NCBI GenBank assembly: GCA_044866775.1
Contig: JBIOUG010000090.1
Span: forward strand, 1 to 35,782
Length of the DNA: 35,782 nucleotides
Reading direction: 5' to 3'
From: DASUNQ01 sp044866775
Lineage (GTDB): Bacteria > Acidobacteriota > Thermoanaerobaculia > Multivoradales > UBA5704
A program made the translations under genes and the position numbers. Positions 1 through 7,297 of the stretch are shown here, piece after piece (within the stretch, counting starts at the first letter, position 1; every line of letters begins with the position of its first letter). The notes under the pieces are model-generated. The model was not told where the DNA came from. It did no database searches and saw nothing but the letters and a program-made list of their open reading frames with translations.

Positions 1-96
1 CAGGGCCGCCGCCACGACGAGGGCGAGCGCCGCCGCCACCGACCGGCGGCGCCGCGGCGGCCGCTTCGAGAGCGACGAGCCGTCGCCTCCCCGCAT
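1..96 (-). CDS. N-terminus of an exported or membrane-anchored protein (partial)
   Basis: Only the first 32 codons are inside the window; the gene runs off the left edge. The start ATG (96-94) shares one base with the TGA of the upstream barrel gene, so the two are probably translationally coupled. The visible N-terminus has an arginine/proline-rich n-region around residues 12-18, then a run of Ala/Leu/Val from about residue 19. This looks like a signal peptide or membrane anchor. Nothing catalytic is visible, so no function is assigned. A periplasmic partner of the barrel protein is a guess from coupling only. Confidence 0.6.
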   Translation of the reverse strand, partial: MRGGDGSSLSKRPPRRRRSVAAALALVVAAAL

Positions 97-1226
97 CAGA
101 ACCGGACCCCGTAGTTGGTGAGGATCACGTAGTCCGGGAAGGCCGCGTCGCCGTGCGAGCCGCGCAGCAGGTCCGAGACGCTGCGCTGCCGGTTGCGCTC
201 GACGGCCCACGGCACCGACATCGAGATCGAGTTGACGCCCCAGGAGTAGCTGAAGGACGGCTCGACCGAGACCATGTAGCCCGGGCGCCGCCGCCCGTTG
301 CTCGAGCCGAAGACGTCGTGCGGCGGGACGCCCTCGATGCGGCCGCCCAGGCCGACGCCGATGCCGTGCCAGGAGCGGGGGCCGATCTGCACGCCGATGC
401 GCGCCACGTACTGGTCCGTGGCCGAGACGAACTCCTCGGCGATGTTGGCGTTGGGACGCGCGACGCCGTTGTCCGTCTCGGGCTCGAAGATGTAGGTGCC
501 GCTGCCGTAGAGGGCGAAGGAGCCGCTCTGGTTGAGGACGCGGTAGCCGCTCGCCTCGGTGATGATCCCCCAGGCGCCGTCGCCGGGCTGCACCGAATAG
601 TCGGCGAATCCCCCGTCGCTGCGCACGATCTGGCCGTTGCGGATCGACAGCGTGCTCTGCCTCTGCTTGTAGTCGCCGGTCGGGAGCTTGAGGCCGAGCC
701 CGACGGAGAGGTTGGAGCGGCGATGGTCCGCCGGGTTCCAGAGCAGGCGCTTGGCGACCACCGTGATGTCTCCCAGCCCCTCGGTCTGGCTGCGCGTGTA
801 GCGCAGGATCACGTGCCCCTCCGCGTTGCGCAGCCCGCCGTCGCGGTTGGCCGTGAGGTAGGGGACGCCCACCGTGACGCTGGTCCGGGAGCTGATGTTG
901 TACCGCATCGAGAGGTCGACGATATTGACGTTGTTGACGACCTGGCTGTGCTCGGCGAGCCGCTCCTCCTGCTCGTCGGTGCCCACGAAGTGGCGGAACG
1001 AGTAGCCGTAGCGGTGGCCGAGGGAGGCCTGGAAGCGCTGGTGGGCGCCGGCGGGGTTGAAGTCCTCGTCGAAGGCGTCCATGACGGGAGTGTCGAGGCG
1101 GGTGAGAACGCAGCTCTGCGCGGTGGCGGACGGCGGCATCAGGAGCGCGGCGATCACGACCAGCATCACCGGCAACGCGCTGCGCAGCACGAATCGAGAC
1201 AGTCCGTAAACGGAGTCGTTGGACAT
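96..1226 (-). CDS. Outer-membrane beta-barrel protein (phenol MetA / DUF3187-like)
   Basis: A 376-residue protein. The chosen ATG is preceded by a GGGAGGGA ribosome site 6-8 bases upstream. The open frame extends further upstream but loses coding character there. Residues 1-36 form a signal peptide ending in an Ala-Thr-Ala-like cleavage site. The remainder alternates polar and hydrophobic residues, contains a GLGDI segment followed by a predicted strand and GLKLPTGD, and ends in NYGVRF with a C-terminal Phe, all typical of outer-membrane barrels. The GLGDI and 'VGVPYL' style segments resemble the MetA-like transporter family, but the substrate cannot be read from sequence. It is coupled to the partial gene at the left edge. 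Confidence 0.75.
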   Translation of the reverse strand: MSNDSVYGLSRFVLRSALPVMLVVIAALLMPPSATAQSCVLTRLDTPVMDAFDEDFNPAGAHQRFQASLGHRYGYSFRHFVGTDEQEERLAEHSQVVNNVNIVDLSMRYNISSRTSVTVGVPYLTANRDGGLRNAEGHVILRYTRSQTEGLGDITVVAKRLLWNPADHRRSNLSVGLGLKLPTGDYKQRQSTLSIRNGQIVRSDGGFADYSVQPGDGAWGIITEASGYRVLNQSGSFALYGSGTYIFEPETDNGVARPNANIAEEFVSATDQYVARIGVQIGPRSWHGIGVGLGGRIEGVPPHDVFGSSNGRRRPGYMVSVEPSFSYSWGVNSISMSVPWAVERNRQRSVSDLLRGSHGDAAFPDYVILTNYGVRF

Positions 1227-1406
1227 CGGTGTCCCTCCCTGGGTCGTTCCGATCTTGGTGGGCGCTCCGCAAGAGGAATGCCAGGGTGGAGAAACGGCCC
1301 GGTAGCGGGCGGTTGCAGGCGGATTCCAGCGCGCCGGTGGGGGTCCACGAGGTCCTCTACCCAGCCGCCAATCCATACATTCGATGAGTTCAGGACCAAG
1401 AAACTC

Positions 1407-1883
1407 ATGAATACGGCGATCAAGAACCAGGTCACACGCGGCGCCTTTGATAGCATCCGGCACGAGACCCACCTCCTCCTCTGCCGGAGCGGACGATGGC
1501 GCCCGCAGCCAACGCAGCTTCCCTATTTCTGGGGCAATACCGCCATCCTGCTCTACGAGCGGGGCGAGGATCCTGGCGACCAACGGGTCATGGGCCGGCG
1601 CCTGGCCGGCTCCCTGACGCCCGAGGGCAGCGTGCAGATGTCCTTCATGCCGGAGACCCGGAGGGGCGCCTCCCAGGCGACCGCCGGCACCGGCAGGTGC
1701 CGCCGCCGCGACGGCGCCTGGGCCTTCGAGATGCAGATGGGCACGGGCGCCACGGACCTGGGCGTCCACTGGGCCGACATGCTGCAGTGCCAGCCCGGCG
1801 ACCCCGCCTGGGAGCGCCTCCCGGGCACCCCCTACAGCGTGCCGGACCTCCTGGCGGCAGCCGGGTTCGGGAGCAGTGCGTAG
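1407..1883 (+). CDS. Hypothetical protein, possibly 5'-degraded
   Basis: From about 1515 to the TAG at 1881-1883 this frame has almost exclusively G or C in third positions, which marks real coding in this genome. The predicted protein is 158 residues and contains FWGNTAILLYERG near the middle and WADMLQC toward the end. No family is recognised. The ATG at 1407 has only a weak AGGA upstream. The first roughly 30 codons (1407-1500) are lower in GC and do not show the host codon bias. The true start may differ, or the original 5' end may have been lost and replaced. It lies between the barrel gene (divergent) and the transpeptidase gene (same strand, 167 bp downstream). Confidence 0.45.
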   Translation: MNTAIKNQVTRGAFDSIRHETHLLLCRSGRWRPQPTQLPYFWGNTAILLYERGEDPGDQRVMGRRLAGSLTPEGSVQMSFMPETRRGASQATAGTGRCRRRDGAWAFEMQMGTGATDLGVHWADMLQCQPGDPAWERLPGTPYSVPDLLAAAGFGSSA

Positions 1884-2050
1884 AGCGGGCGGTAGGAGTG
1901 AATCCGGGTAGTCAGGCGGGAAGAAAAGGGTGCCGGTCGCGGGTTCTCATACCCTGAAACCGCTCAAGCTTCGCCACTGGCGAGCTGCGCAACATCCAGG
2001 ACCTGCTCGACTTACGCAGCCCGCAAGCTGCAAGGATGGGAGAGAGAGCC

Positions 2051-2884
2051 GTGCGGAAATATTCCCCTGTCCTCTTCGCGCTCCTCGGCATCGGCACCTG
2101 CCTCGCCGTGCAACCCTCGGCCCCGGTGGCGGCAACGCCGGCGGCTGTCGCTCCGGCGCCAGCGAGCCTCGACGCCCCGGCTTCCCTGCCGGAGGCGGCT
2201 CCTGCCGTCCTCACGGAGGCTCCTGCCGTCGTTCCGGCGCCGGTAGTTCCGGAGGCAGTCGCCCCCGCGCCGGCCAGTCCCTCGTTCGCCGACACCCAGG
2301 GCCTGTCGCGCGACGTCCTCGACCTGGCGCTCGAGGCGGTCCAGGCCGCCCGCGCCGGCGGGATCTCCGGCCGCGACGACCTGCTGACGGTCATCGACTA
2401 TTCCCTCCCCTCGACCGAGCCCCGCCTCTGGGTGCTCGACCTCGGGCGCGGCGAGGTGCTGTTCCACGAGCTGGTGGCGCACGGGCGCGGCACGGGCGAG
2501 AACTACGCGACGCGCTTCTCGAACACCCAGGACAGCCGGCAGACGAGCCTCGGCCTGTTCCTGACCGGCGGCACCTACCAGGGCGGCAACGGCTATTCGC
2601 TGCGGCTCTCCGGCCTCGACGCGGGCCTGAACGACCGCGCCGAGTCGCGCGCCATCGTCATGCACGGCGCCTGGTACGTGAGCCCCGAGCAGGCGCGCAG
2701 CCAGGGCCGCCTGGGCCGGAGCTGGGGCTGCCCCGCGCTCTCCGAGGCCGCGGCGCCCAAGGTCATCGACACCATCAAGGGCGGCAGCTTCCTCTTCTCG
2801 TACCACCCCGACGAGCCCCGCCTCGCCGGCCGCCTCGTACCCGCCGGCGCCGAGGCCCCGGCCGCCGTGCGCGCCGCCCGCTGA
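2051..2884 (+). CDS. Murein L,D-transpeptidase catalytic domain protein (YkuD_2 family)
   Basis: Likely a periplasmic enzyme acting on peptidoglycan peptides. An ATG 15 bases upstream (2036) is in frame, but its AAGG lies too close to it. The GTG at 2051 has GGGAGAGAGA at good spacing, so it is preferred and gives 277 residues. Residues 1-20 form a signal sequence. An Ala/Pro/Val-rich linker (about 22-85) follows, then the catalytic domain. Visible domain marks are HGRGTGENYATRFSN, GLFLTGGTYQG, the conserved histidine in VMHGAWYV, and the nucleophile Cys227 in SWGCPAL. YkuD_2 proteins share the His/Cys arrangement of L,D-transpeptidases, but many are untested, so transpeptidase versus carboxypeptidase activity is open. 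It appears monocistronic; a perfect hairpin follows the stop. Confidence 0.85.
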   Translation: MRKYSPVLFALLGIGTCLAVQPSAPVAATPAAVAPAPASLDAPASLPEAAPAVLTEAPAVVPAPVVPEAVAPAPASPSFADTQGLSRDVLDLALEAVQAARAGGISGRDDLLTVIDYSLPSTEPRLWVLDLGRGEVLFHELVAHGRGTGENYATRFSNTQDSRQTSLGLFLTGGTYQGGNGYSLRLSGLDAGLNDRAESRAIVMHGAWYVSPEQARSQGRLGRSWGCPALSEAAAPKVIDTIKGGSFLFSYHPDEPRLAGRLVPAGAEAPAAVRAAR

Positions 2885-2898
2885 CCCCCGCCTACGTC

Positions 2899-2922
2899 CC
2901 CCTCTCCCATGTGGGAGAGGGG
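2899..2922. repeat. 24-bp palindrome, REP-like
   Basis: A perfect 10-bp stem (2899-2908 with 2913-2922) of the CCCCTCTCCC type encloses a 4-base loop. A CCAGGGGTGAGGG tail follows at 2923-2935. It lies between the transpeptidase stop and the methyltransferase start. There is no T-run, so it is not a standard intrinsic terminator, although it could stabilise the 3' end. The CCCTCTCCC / GGGAGAGGG plus GGGGTGAGG layout is like dispersed REP-type palindromes found in many bacterial genomes. Confidence 0.6.
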
Positions 2923-3010
2923 CCAGGGGTGAGGGAGATCGGGTCAACGCAGTAAAGTTGGAAGCAGCACCTCCACTCGCTCAGCTCCAGCGGAGGCCCC
3001 GGACGAAACG

Positions 3011-3877
3011 GTGCCCTCTTCAACCGAGCCCCTCATTCGTGACATCTCCGACACGGCCCGCTGGGCGGCCGTCTACCGCGCCCGCGAGAGCGAGCGCGCG
3101 GATGCCCTCTTCCACGACCCGCTGGCGAAGCGCCTGGCCGGGGAGCGCGGCGAGCAGATCGCCGCCGGCGTGCGCTTCACCGAGAAGCACGCCTGGAGCT
3201 GGACGGCGCGCACCTACCTCTTCGACCACTTCATCACCGAGCAGCTCCGGCAGGGCGTCGACATGGTCGTCAACCTGGCGGCGGGGCTCGACGCCCGGCC
3301 CTACCGCATGGACCTGTCACCGTCGCTGCAATGGGTCGAGGTCGACCTGCCGGGCCTCCTCGACTACAAGGAGGAGGTGCTGGCGGGCGAGGCGCCGCGC
3401 TGCGCGCTCGAGCGGGTCCGCCTGGACCTCGCCGACGTCGCGGCGCGCCGCGCGCTCTTCGCCCGCCTGGGCGACCGGGCGCGGAAGGCGCTCATCATCT
3501 CCGAGGGGCTCCTCCTCTACCTCGCGGCCGACGAGGTGGGCGCGCTCGCCCGCGACCTCGCGGCCCCGACGAGTTTTCAGCGCTGGATCGTCGACCTCGT
3601 CTCGCCCGGGCTCCTGCGCATGATGAAGAGGAAGATGGGCCGCGAGCTCGACCGCGCCAGCGCCCCGTTCAAGTTCGCGTCCGAGGAAGGGCCGGGGTTC
3701 TTCACCAAGTACGGCTGGGGCCCGGTCGAGGTGCGCTCGCTCTTCCGCACCGCGGCCCAGCTCCGGCGGCTGCCGCTCTTCATGCAGCTCATGGCCGCGA
3801 TCTTCCCCGACCCCAAGCTCCCCGCTGGCAAGCAGATCTGGTCGGGCGTCCTCCTGCTGGCGAAGCAGGGGACCTGA
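3011..3877 (+). CDS. Class I SAM-dependent methyltransferase, LCM/PPM1 family
   Basis: A 288-residue protein of the leucine carboxyl methyltransferase-like family, which in bacteria includes polyketide O-methyltransferase-like enzymes of unknown substrate. The start is GTG at 3011. Family marks: DISDTARWAAVYRA near the N-terminus; HDPLAKRLAG; the SAM-binding loop NLAAGLDARPYRM (88-100); an acidic motif-II segment WVEVDLPGLLDYK (108-120); and the ISEGLLLYL segment later. Length is normal for the family. There is no signal peptide, so it is cytoplasmic. It is convergent with the next gene (22-bp gap), and nothing nearby points to its substrate. Confidence 0.88.
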   Translation: MPSSTEPLIRDISDTARWAAVYRARESERADALFHDPLAKRLAGERGEQIAAGVRFTEKHAWSWTARTYLFDHFITEQLRQGVDMVVNLAAGLDARPYRMDLSPSLQWVEVDLPGLLDYKEEVLAGEAPRCALERVRLDLADVAARRALFARLGDRARKALIISEGLLLYLAADEVGALARDLAAPTSFQRWIVDLVSPGLLRMMKRKMGRELDRASAPFKFASEEGPGFFTKYGWGPVEVRSLFRTAAQLRRLPLFMQLMAAIFPDPKLPAGKQIWSGVLLLAKQGT

Positions 3878-3899
3878 GGCCGCGCGCCTCGCCTCCCTC

Positions 3900-6800
3900 C
3901 TACCACCCCGGCGCGATCACGAACCCGGTGACCCGCTCCTCCTCCGGCCGCTGGAAGGGCACGGAGTAGTAGAACTGCAGCACCGCGAAGCCGCCGAGGA
4001 GGATGCGGGCGGCGACGCCGGCGCTCACCACCGGGATGCGCTCGACCGAGTCCTCGCTGAAGCGCAGCTTCGGCGACTCGTCGGCGGTCCAGGCCACTCC
4101 GGCGTCGACGAAGGCCGCGAGCTCGGTCGGCAGCCACGGCAGCTCGAGGAGGCCGAACCCCTCGGTGCCGAAGAGCGGCAACCGCAGCTCGACGTTGGCG
4201 ACCCCGATGCGGCTGCCGATCAGGCGATCGAACTCCGGGCAGGCGTTCGGGTCGCTGGGCACCGGTGTGCACTCGTCGGCCTGGATCGAGCCGATGCGGT
4301 AGCCGCGCACCAGCGTGTCGTGGCCGACGTAGAGCGGCGAGAGCCGTACGCTCTCGGCGTCCTGGCCGTAGCGGCCGAAGTGGAGGGCGCGGAAGGCGAG
4401 GGTCACCGGCCGGCGGAAGAAGTAGCGCCGGTAGTCGGCGAGGAGCGACTGGAACCGCAGCGTGCCGAAGGTCGGCTCGAGCTCCAGCCGGTAGCGCTCG
4501 CCGCGCACCGGCGAGGTGAAGCCGTAATAGGAGTTGTCGCCGACCAGGGCGAACGAGCCCTGGAAGAGGTCGAGCGGGTCCTCGCCGGCGAGCTGGCGCT
4601 CGGAGCGGTCGACGATCTCGTCGCCCACCGCCACCGCCTGGAAGATCTCGAGGTCGAAGCTCATGCGCGTATAGCCGACCGCGGCCTCGGCGCGGCGACG
4701 GACCGAGAACGGGTAGTGGCTGATGAACGAGGCGCGGTCGAGGGTGACGGTCTCGCGCACCTGCTCGAGCAGCCGCCCTTCGACCTGCGTGCCGTCGAGG
4801 TCCACGGTCACCGGCCGCACCGTGGTGAAGGCGGAGATGATCGGCACGTGGCCCCCTGCCACGCCCCAGTTCCAGCGCCGCTCGCGGTTCAGGTAGAAGG
4901 CCTCGGTGCCGAAGGTCTCGAGCGTGCCGCCGTTGGCGCCGTAGAGCGTCACGCCGACGGTGTGCTCGCCGAGCATGTCGCCGAACTGCGCCGTGAGGTC
5001 GCCGCCGACGACGTTGCCGAAGCTGCTGACCGAGACGCCGGCGACCGGCGCGATGTAGTCGAGGCGCAGCTTGGCGTTGTAGTCGGCGAGATCGAACTGG
5101 CGCCGCGCCTCGGCGGGCGTGGGAGCGGTGTCGTCGAGATAGGCTTGGACGATCGACCGGCCTTCGGCGCGCACCGGCGGCAGGAGGGCGGCGACGGCGG
5201 GCTCGGTGCGATCGCGCTCGACCGGCGTGCCGCGCGCCGCCGCCGGCTCGAGGGCGTGGATCGCGTAGGAGGTGTCCTCGAAGACCGAGAAGAGGACGCG
5301 GCCGCTGCGCGCCGCGACCGAGAGCGCCGGCGACAGCGTGGTGATGCCGGAGACGCCGGTGGCGATCTGGGTCACCTGCGCGATCTCGCCGCCGAGCTCC
5401 ATGCGGTAGAGGTCGTTGACCCCCTCGCGGTCGGAGAGGAAGTAGAGCTCGCGGCCGGACGGCGCGAAGGCCGGGTTGACCTGCTGCGCGGTCGAGAACG
5501 GCGCCCCCGCCCGCGGCGTGCCGCCGGCGGCGTCGACCAGCCAGATCGCGAGCGGCGCGTAGTGCAGGGACACGAGGTCGGTGCGCTCGCCGCGGTCGGA
5601 GGTGAAGGCCAGCGTCCTGCCGTCGGGCGACCAGGCGGGCTGGAGGTCGGCGTAGAGGTCGTCCGTCAGTTGCCGCAGCTCCTCGCTCTCGAGGTCGAGG
5701 ACGTAGAGGTCGGTCGCGGCGCCCACGGCGCCGGAGAAGGCGAGGCTCCGCCCGTCGGGCGACCAGGCGGGGTTCCAGAGGGCCGAGAGGCCGCGCGGCT
5801 TGATCCGCCGCTCGATCTTGCGCGAGGCGACGTCGAGGACGGCGATCTCGTTGTCGCCCTTGGCGAAGACGACGAAGGCGAACTTGCGCCCGTCGGGCGA
5901 CCAGGTGCCGGCCGAGTCGAGGAAGCGCAGGGCGTCGAAGTGCGGGTCGGCGTCGGAGGAGACGAGCTTGCTCTCGATCTCGCCGGTCTCGGCGTCGGCG
6001 AGATAGAGGTCGAAGGTGAAGAGGCGGCGCGTCGAGAGGAAGATCATCTTGCTGCCGTCGGGCGAGATCGTCGGCGAGACGTAGGCGTCGCGCAGCTCGC
6101 CCCGCGGCAGCAGGCGCCGCCCGGCGTTGCTCGGCGCCGTGCGCGCGCGCACCACCGCGTCGTAGTCACTGCGGATGGCGGCGATCCAGTCCTTGGAGAA
6201 CTGCTCGGCGGTGATCCCGAGCACCTCCTCGATCCCGCCCTCGAGGCCGAGCGTGGCGCCGGCGGTGAAGAGGTTACCGATCACCCGGTCGCCCCAGCGC
6301 CCGCCGACGTAGGCCCAGAAGGCGTGCCCCCAGCGGTAGGGGAAGAAACGCGACTGCCGGCTCATGCGCTTCAAGTCCGGGAGGTCCTCGCGCACCAGGG
6401 CGTCGCGCAGCCACATCGCGGTGTGCGGCGCCTCGCGGCCGAGCGACAGGTACTCGGCGAGCCCCTCGATGAACCAGAGCGGTACTTGCGCCTGCTGGCG
6501 GCCGGCGGGAGTGTCGCGCCCGCCGAGCAGGATCTCGAACTGGAAGACATGCACCAGCTCGTGCCCGAGGACGTGGTCGGTCTCGGCGTAGGAGCCGGTC
6601 AGCGGCATGACGACGCGGGTGCGCAGCGGCTCGGTCAGGCCGCCGGTGCCTTCGCCGATCAGGCTCCCCACCACCGTCGTCTGCTGGAAGTCGCTGTGGT
6701 TGGCGTAGAGGATGAGCGGCTTGCGCTCGGCGAGCTGGAAGCCGAAGACCGTGGCCAACCGGTCGTACCACCTCTCGGCCATCCGCGCCGCGTCCTCGAC

Positions 6801-7040
6801 CTCGCGGCGGGCCTCGGGGTAGAAGTGGACGTCGAAGTGCTCGGTCGAGAGCACCTGCCAGTCGAAGTTCTCCCACTGCACCTTGTTGCGGCCGAAGTAC
6901 TGCGCCGCGGCGGGGGCGGGGAGGACGAGGGCGGCGAGACAGACGAGGACGGCGGTGAGTGGTGCGACCGGGTAGCGGTGACGACGAAGAACTGGGTAGG
7001 GATAGGCGGGGTCGGGGCGGCGGCGCTCCACGAGCGACAT
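3900..7040 (-). CDS. Secreted gluzincin peptidase - TolB/PD40 propeller - outer-membrane barrel protein
   Basis: A 1046-residue multidomain exported protein. The chosen ATG (7040) has AGAGGAGAG upstream; an earlier in-frame start lacks a site. Residues 22-46 form a signal peptide (cleavage near AAAQ). Residues about 55-300 are a peptidase-MA-like gluzincin domain with the zinc motif HELVH at 160-164 and the downstream glutamate segment WFIEGLAEYLS (189-199). Residues about 350-700 carry repeated PD40/TolB blades with the 'WSPDGR.LAF' signature several times. The C-terminal 280 residues have alternating strands and a GERYRLELEPTFG segment, ending in a barrel-like tail that resembles BamA/surface-antigen C-termini. 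The propeller may position substrates for the metallopeptidase while the barrel anchors it in the outer membrane; that is inference. It is divergent from the amidohydrolase pair. Confidence 0.82.
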   Translation of the reverse strand: MSLVERRRPDPAYPYPVLRRHRYPVAPLTAVLVCLAALVLPAPAAAQYFGRNKVQWENFDWQVLSTEHFDVHFYPEARREVEDAARMAERWYDRLATVFGFQLAERKPLILYANHSDFQQTTVVGSLIGEGTGGLTEPLRTRVVMPLTGSYAETDHVLGHELVHVFQFEILLGGRDTPAGRQQAQVPLWFIEGLAEYLSLGREAPHTAMWLRDALVREDLPDLKRMSRQSRFFPYRWGHAFWAYVGGRWGDRVIGNLFTAGATLGLEGGIEEVLGITAEQFSKDWIAAIRSDYDAVVRARTAPSNAGRRLLPRGELRDAYVSPTISPDGSKMIFLSTRRLFTFDLYLADAETGEIESKLVSSDADPHFDALRFLDSAGTWSPDGRKFAFVVFAKGDNEIAVLDVASRKIERRIKPRGLSALWNPAWSPDGRSLAFSGAVGAATDLYVLDLESEELRQLTDDLYADLQPAWSPDGRTLAFTSDRGERTDLVSLHYAPLAIWLVDAAGGTPRAGAPFSTAQQVNPAFAPSGRELYFLSDREGVNDLYRMELGGEIAQVTQIATGVSGITTLSPALSVAARSGRVLFSVFEDTSYAIHALEPAAARGTPVERDRTEPAVAALLPPVRAEGRSIVQAYLDDTAPTPAEARRQFDLADYNAKLRLDYIAPVAGVSVSSFGNVVGGDLTAQFGDMLGEHTVGVTLYGANGGTLETFGTEAFYLNRERRWNWGVAGGHVPIISAFTTVRPVTVDLDGTQVEGRLLEQVRETVTLDRASFISHYPFSVRRRAEAAVGYTRMSFDLEIFQAVAVGDEIVDRSERQLAGEDPLDLFQGSFALVGDNSYYGFTSPVRGERYRLELEPTFGTLRFQSLLADYRRYFFRRPVTLAFRALHFGRYGQDAESVRLSPLYVGHDTLVRGYRIGSIQADECTPVPSDPNACPEFDRLIGSRIGVANVELRLPLFGTEGFGLLELPWLPTELAAFVDAGVAWTADESPKLRFSEDSVERIPVVSAGVAARILLGGFAVLQFYYSVPFQRPEEERVTGFVIAPGW

Positions 7041-7213
7041 TGCGTCTCTCCTCTGGAGGGTGGGGGATCGTAGCGCGGGCTGAGGGGCATGGGGGGGCGG
7101 ACGGCAGGGCTGAGCGGTGGGCCCACCCCGAGCGAAAGGCATTCAAGAGCGGTGCCGCGGCTACCCAACGCTTCAGCCAACCGAACCGGTGGGTCAGATT
7201 CCAGTTCCGTGTC

Positions 7214-7234
7214 GGGCGGAGCGTGTCTCCGCCC
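7214..7234. other. Hairpin in a divergent intergenic region
   Basis: An 8-bp perfect stem (GGGCGGAG with CTCCGCCC) closes a 5-base loop in the 257-bp gap between the propeller-peptidase gene and the first amidohydrolase. It lies 64 bp before the amidohydrolase ATG and could sit in its 5' leader. No promoter is convincing nearby. Function is unknown; chance occurrence in GC-rich DNA is possible. Confidence 0.3.
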
Positions 7235-7297
7235 GCGTGGGAGTGGGCTCTGCGTGCTAGCATCCCGCGCGTTTCCGACAGAGGGGGGGTCCCGCGC

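Noticed and set aside
1166..1456. Minus-strand frame with a hydrophobic N-terminus (WFLIAVFMSFLVLN)
   Set aside because: The hydrophobic run is followed by Arg/Pro-rich shadow of the barrel gene's start; may be a relic but cannot be supported as a gene.
1496..1957. 153-residue plus-strand frame starting MAPAANAASLF
   Set aside because: Overlaps the better-biased frame ending at 1883; becomes Arg/Pro/Gly-rich and lacks the host third-position G/C pattern.
4320..7073. 917-residue plus-strand open frame opposite the propeller peptidase
   Set aside because: It is a shadow: repetitive Val/Glu/Gly/Arg-rich translation with no domain, while the minus frame has clear motifs.
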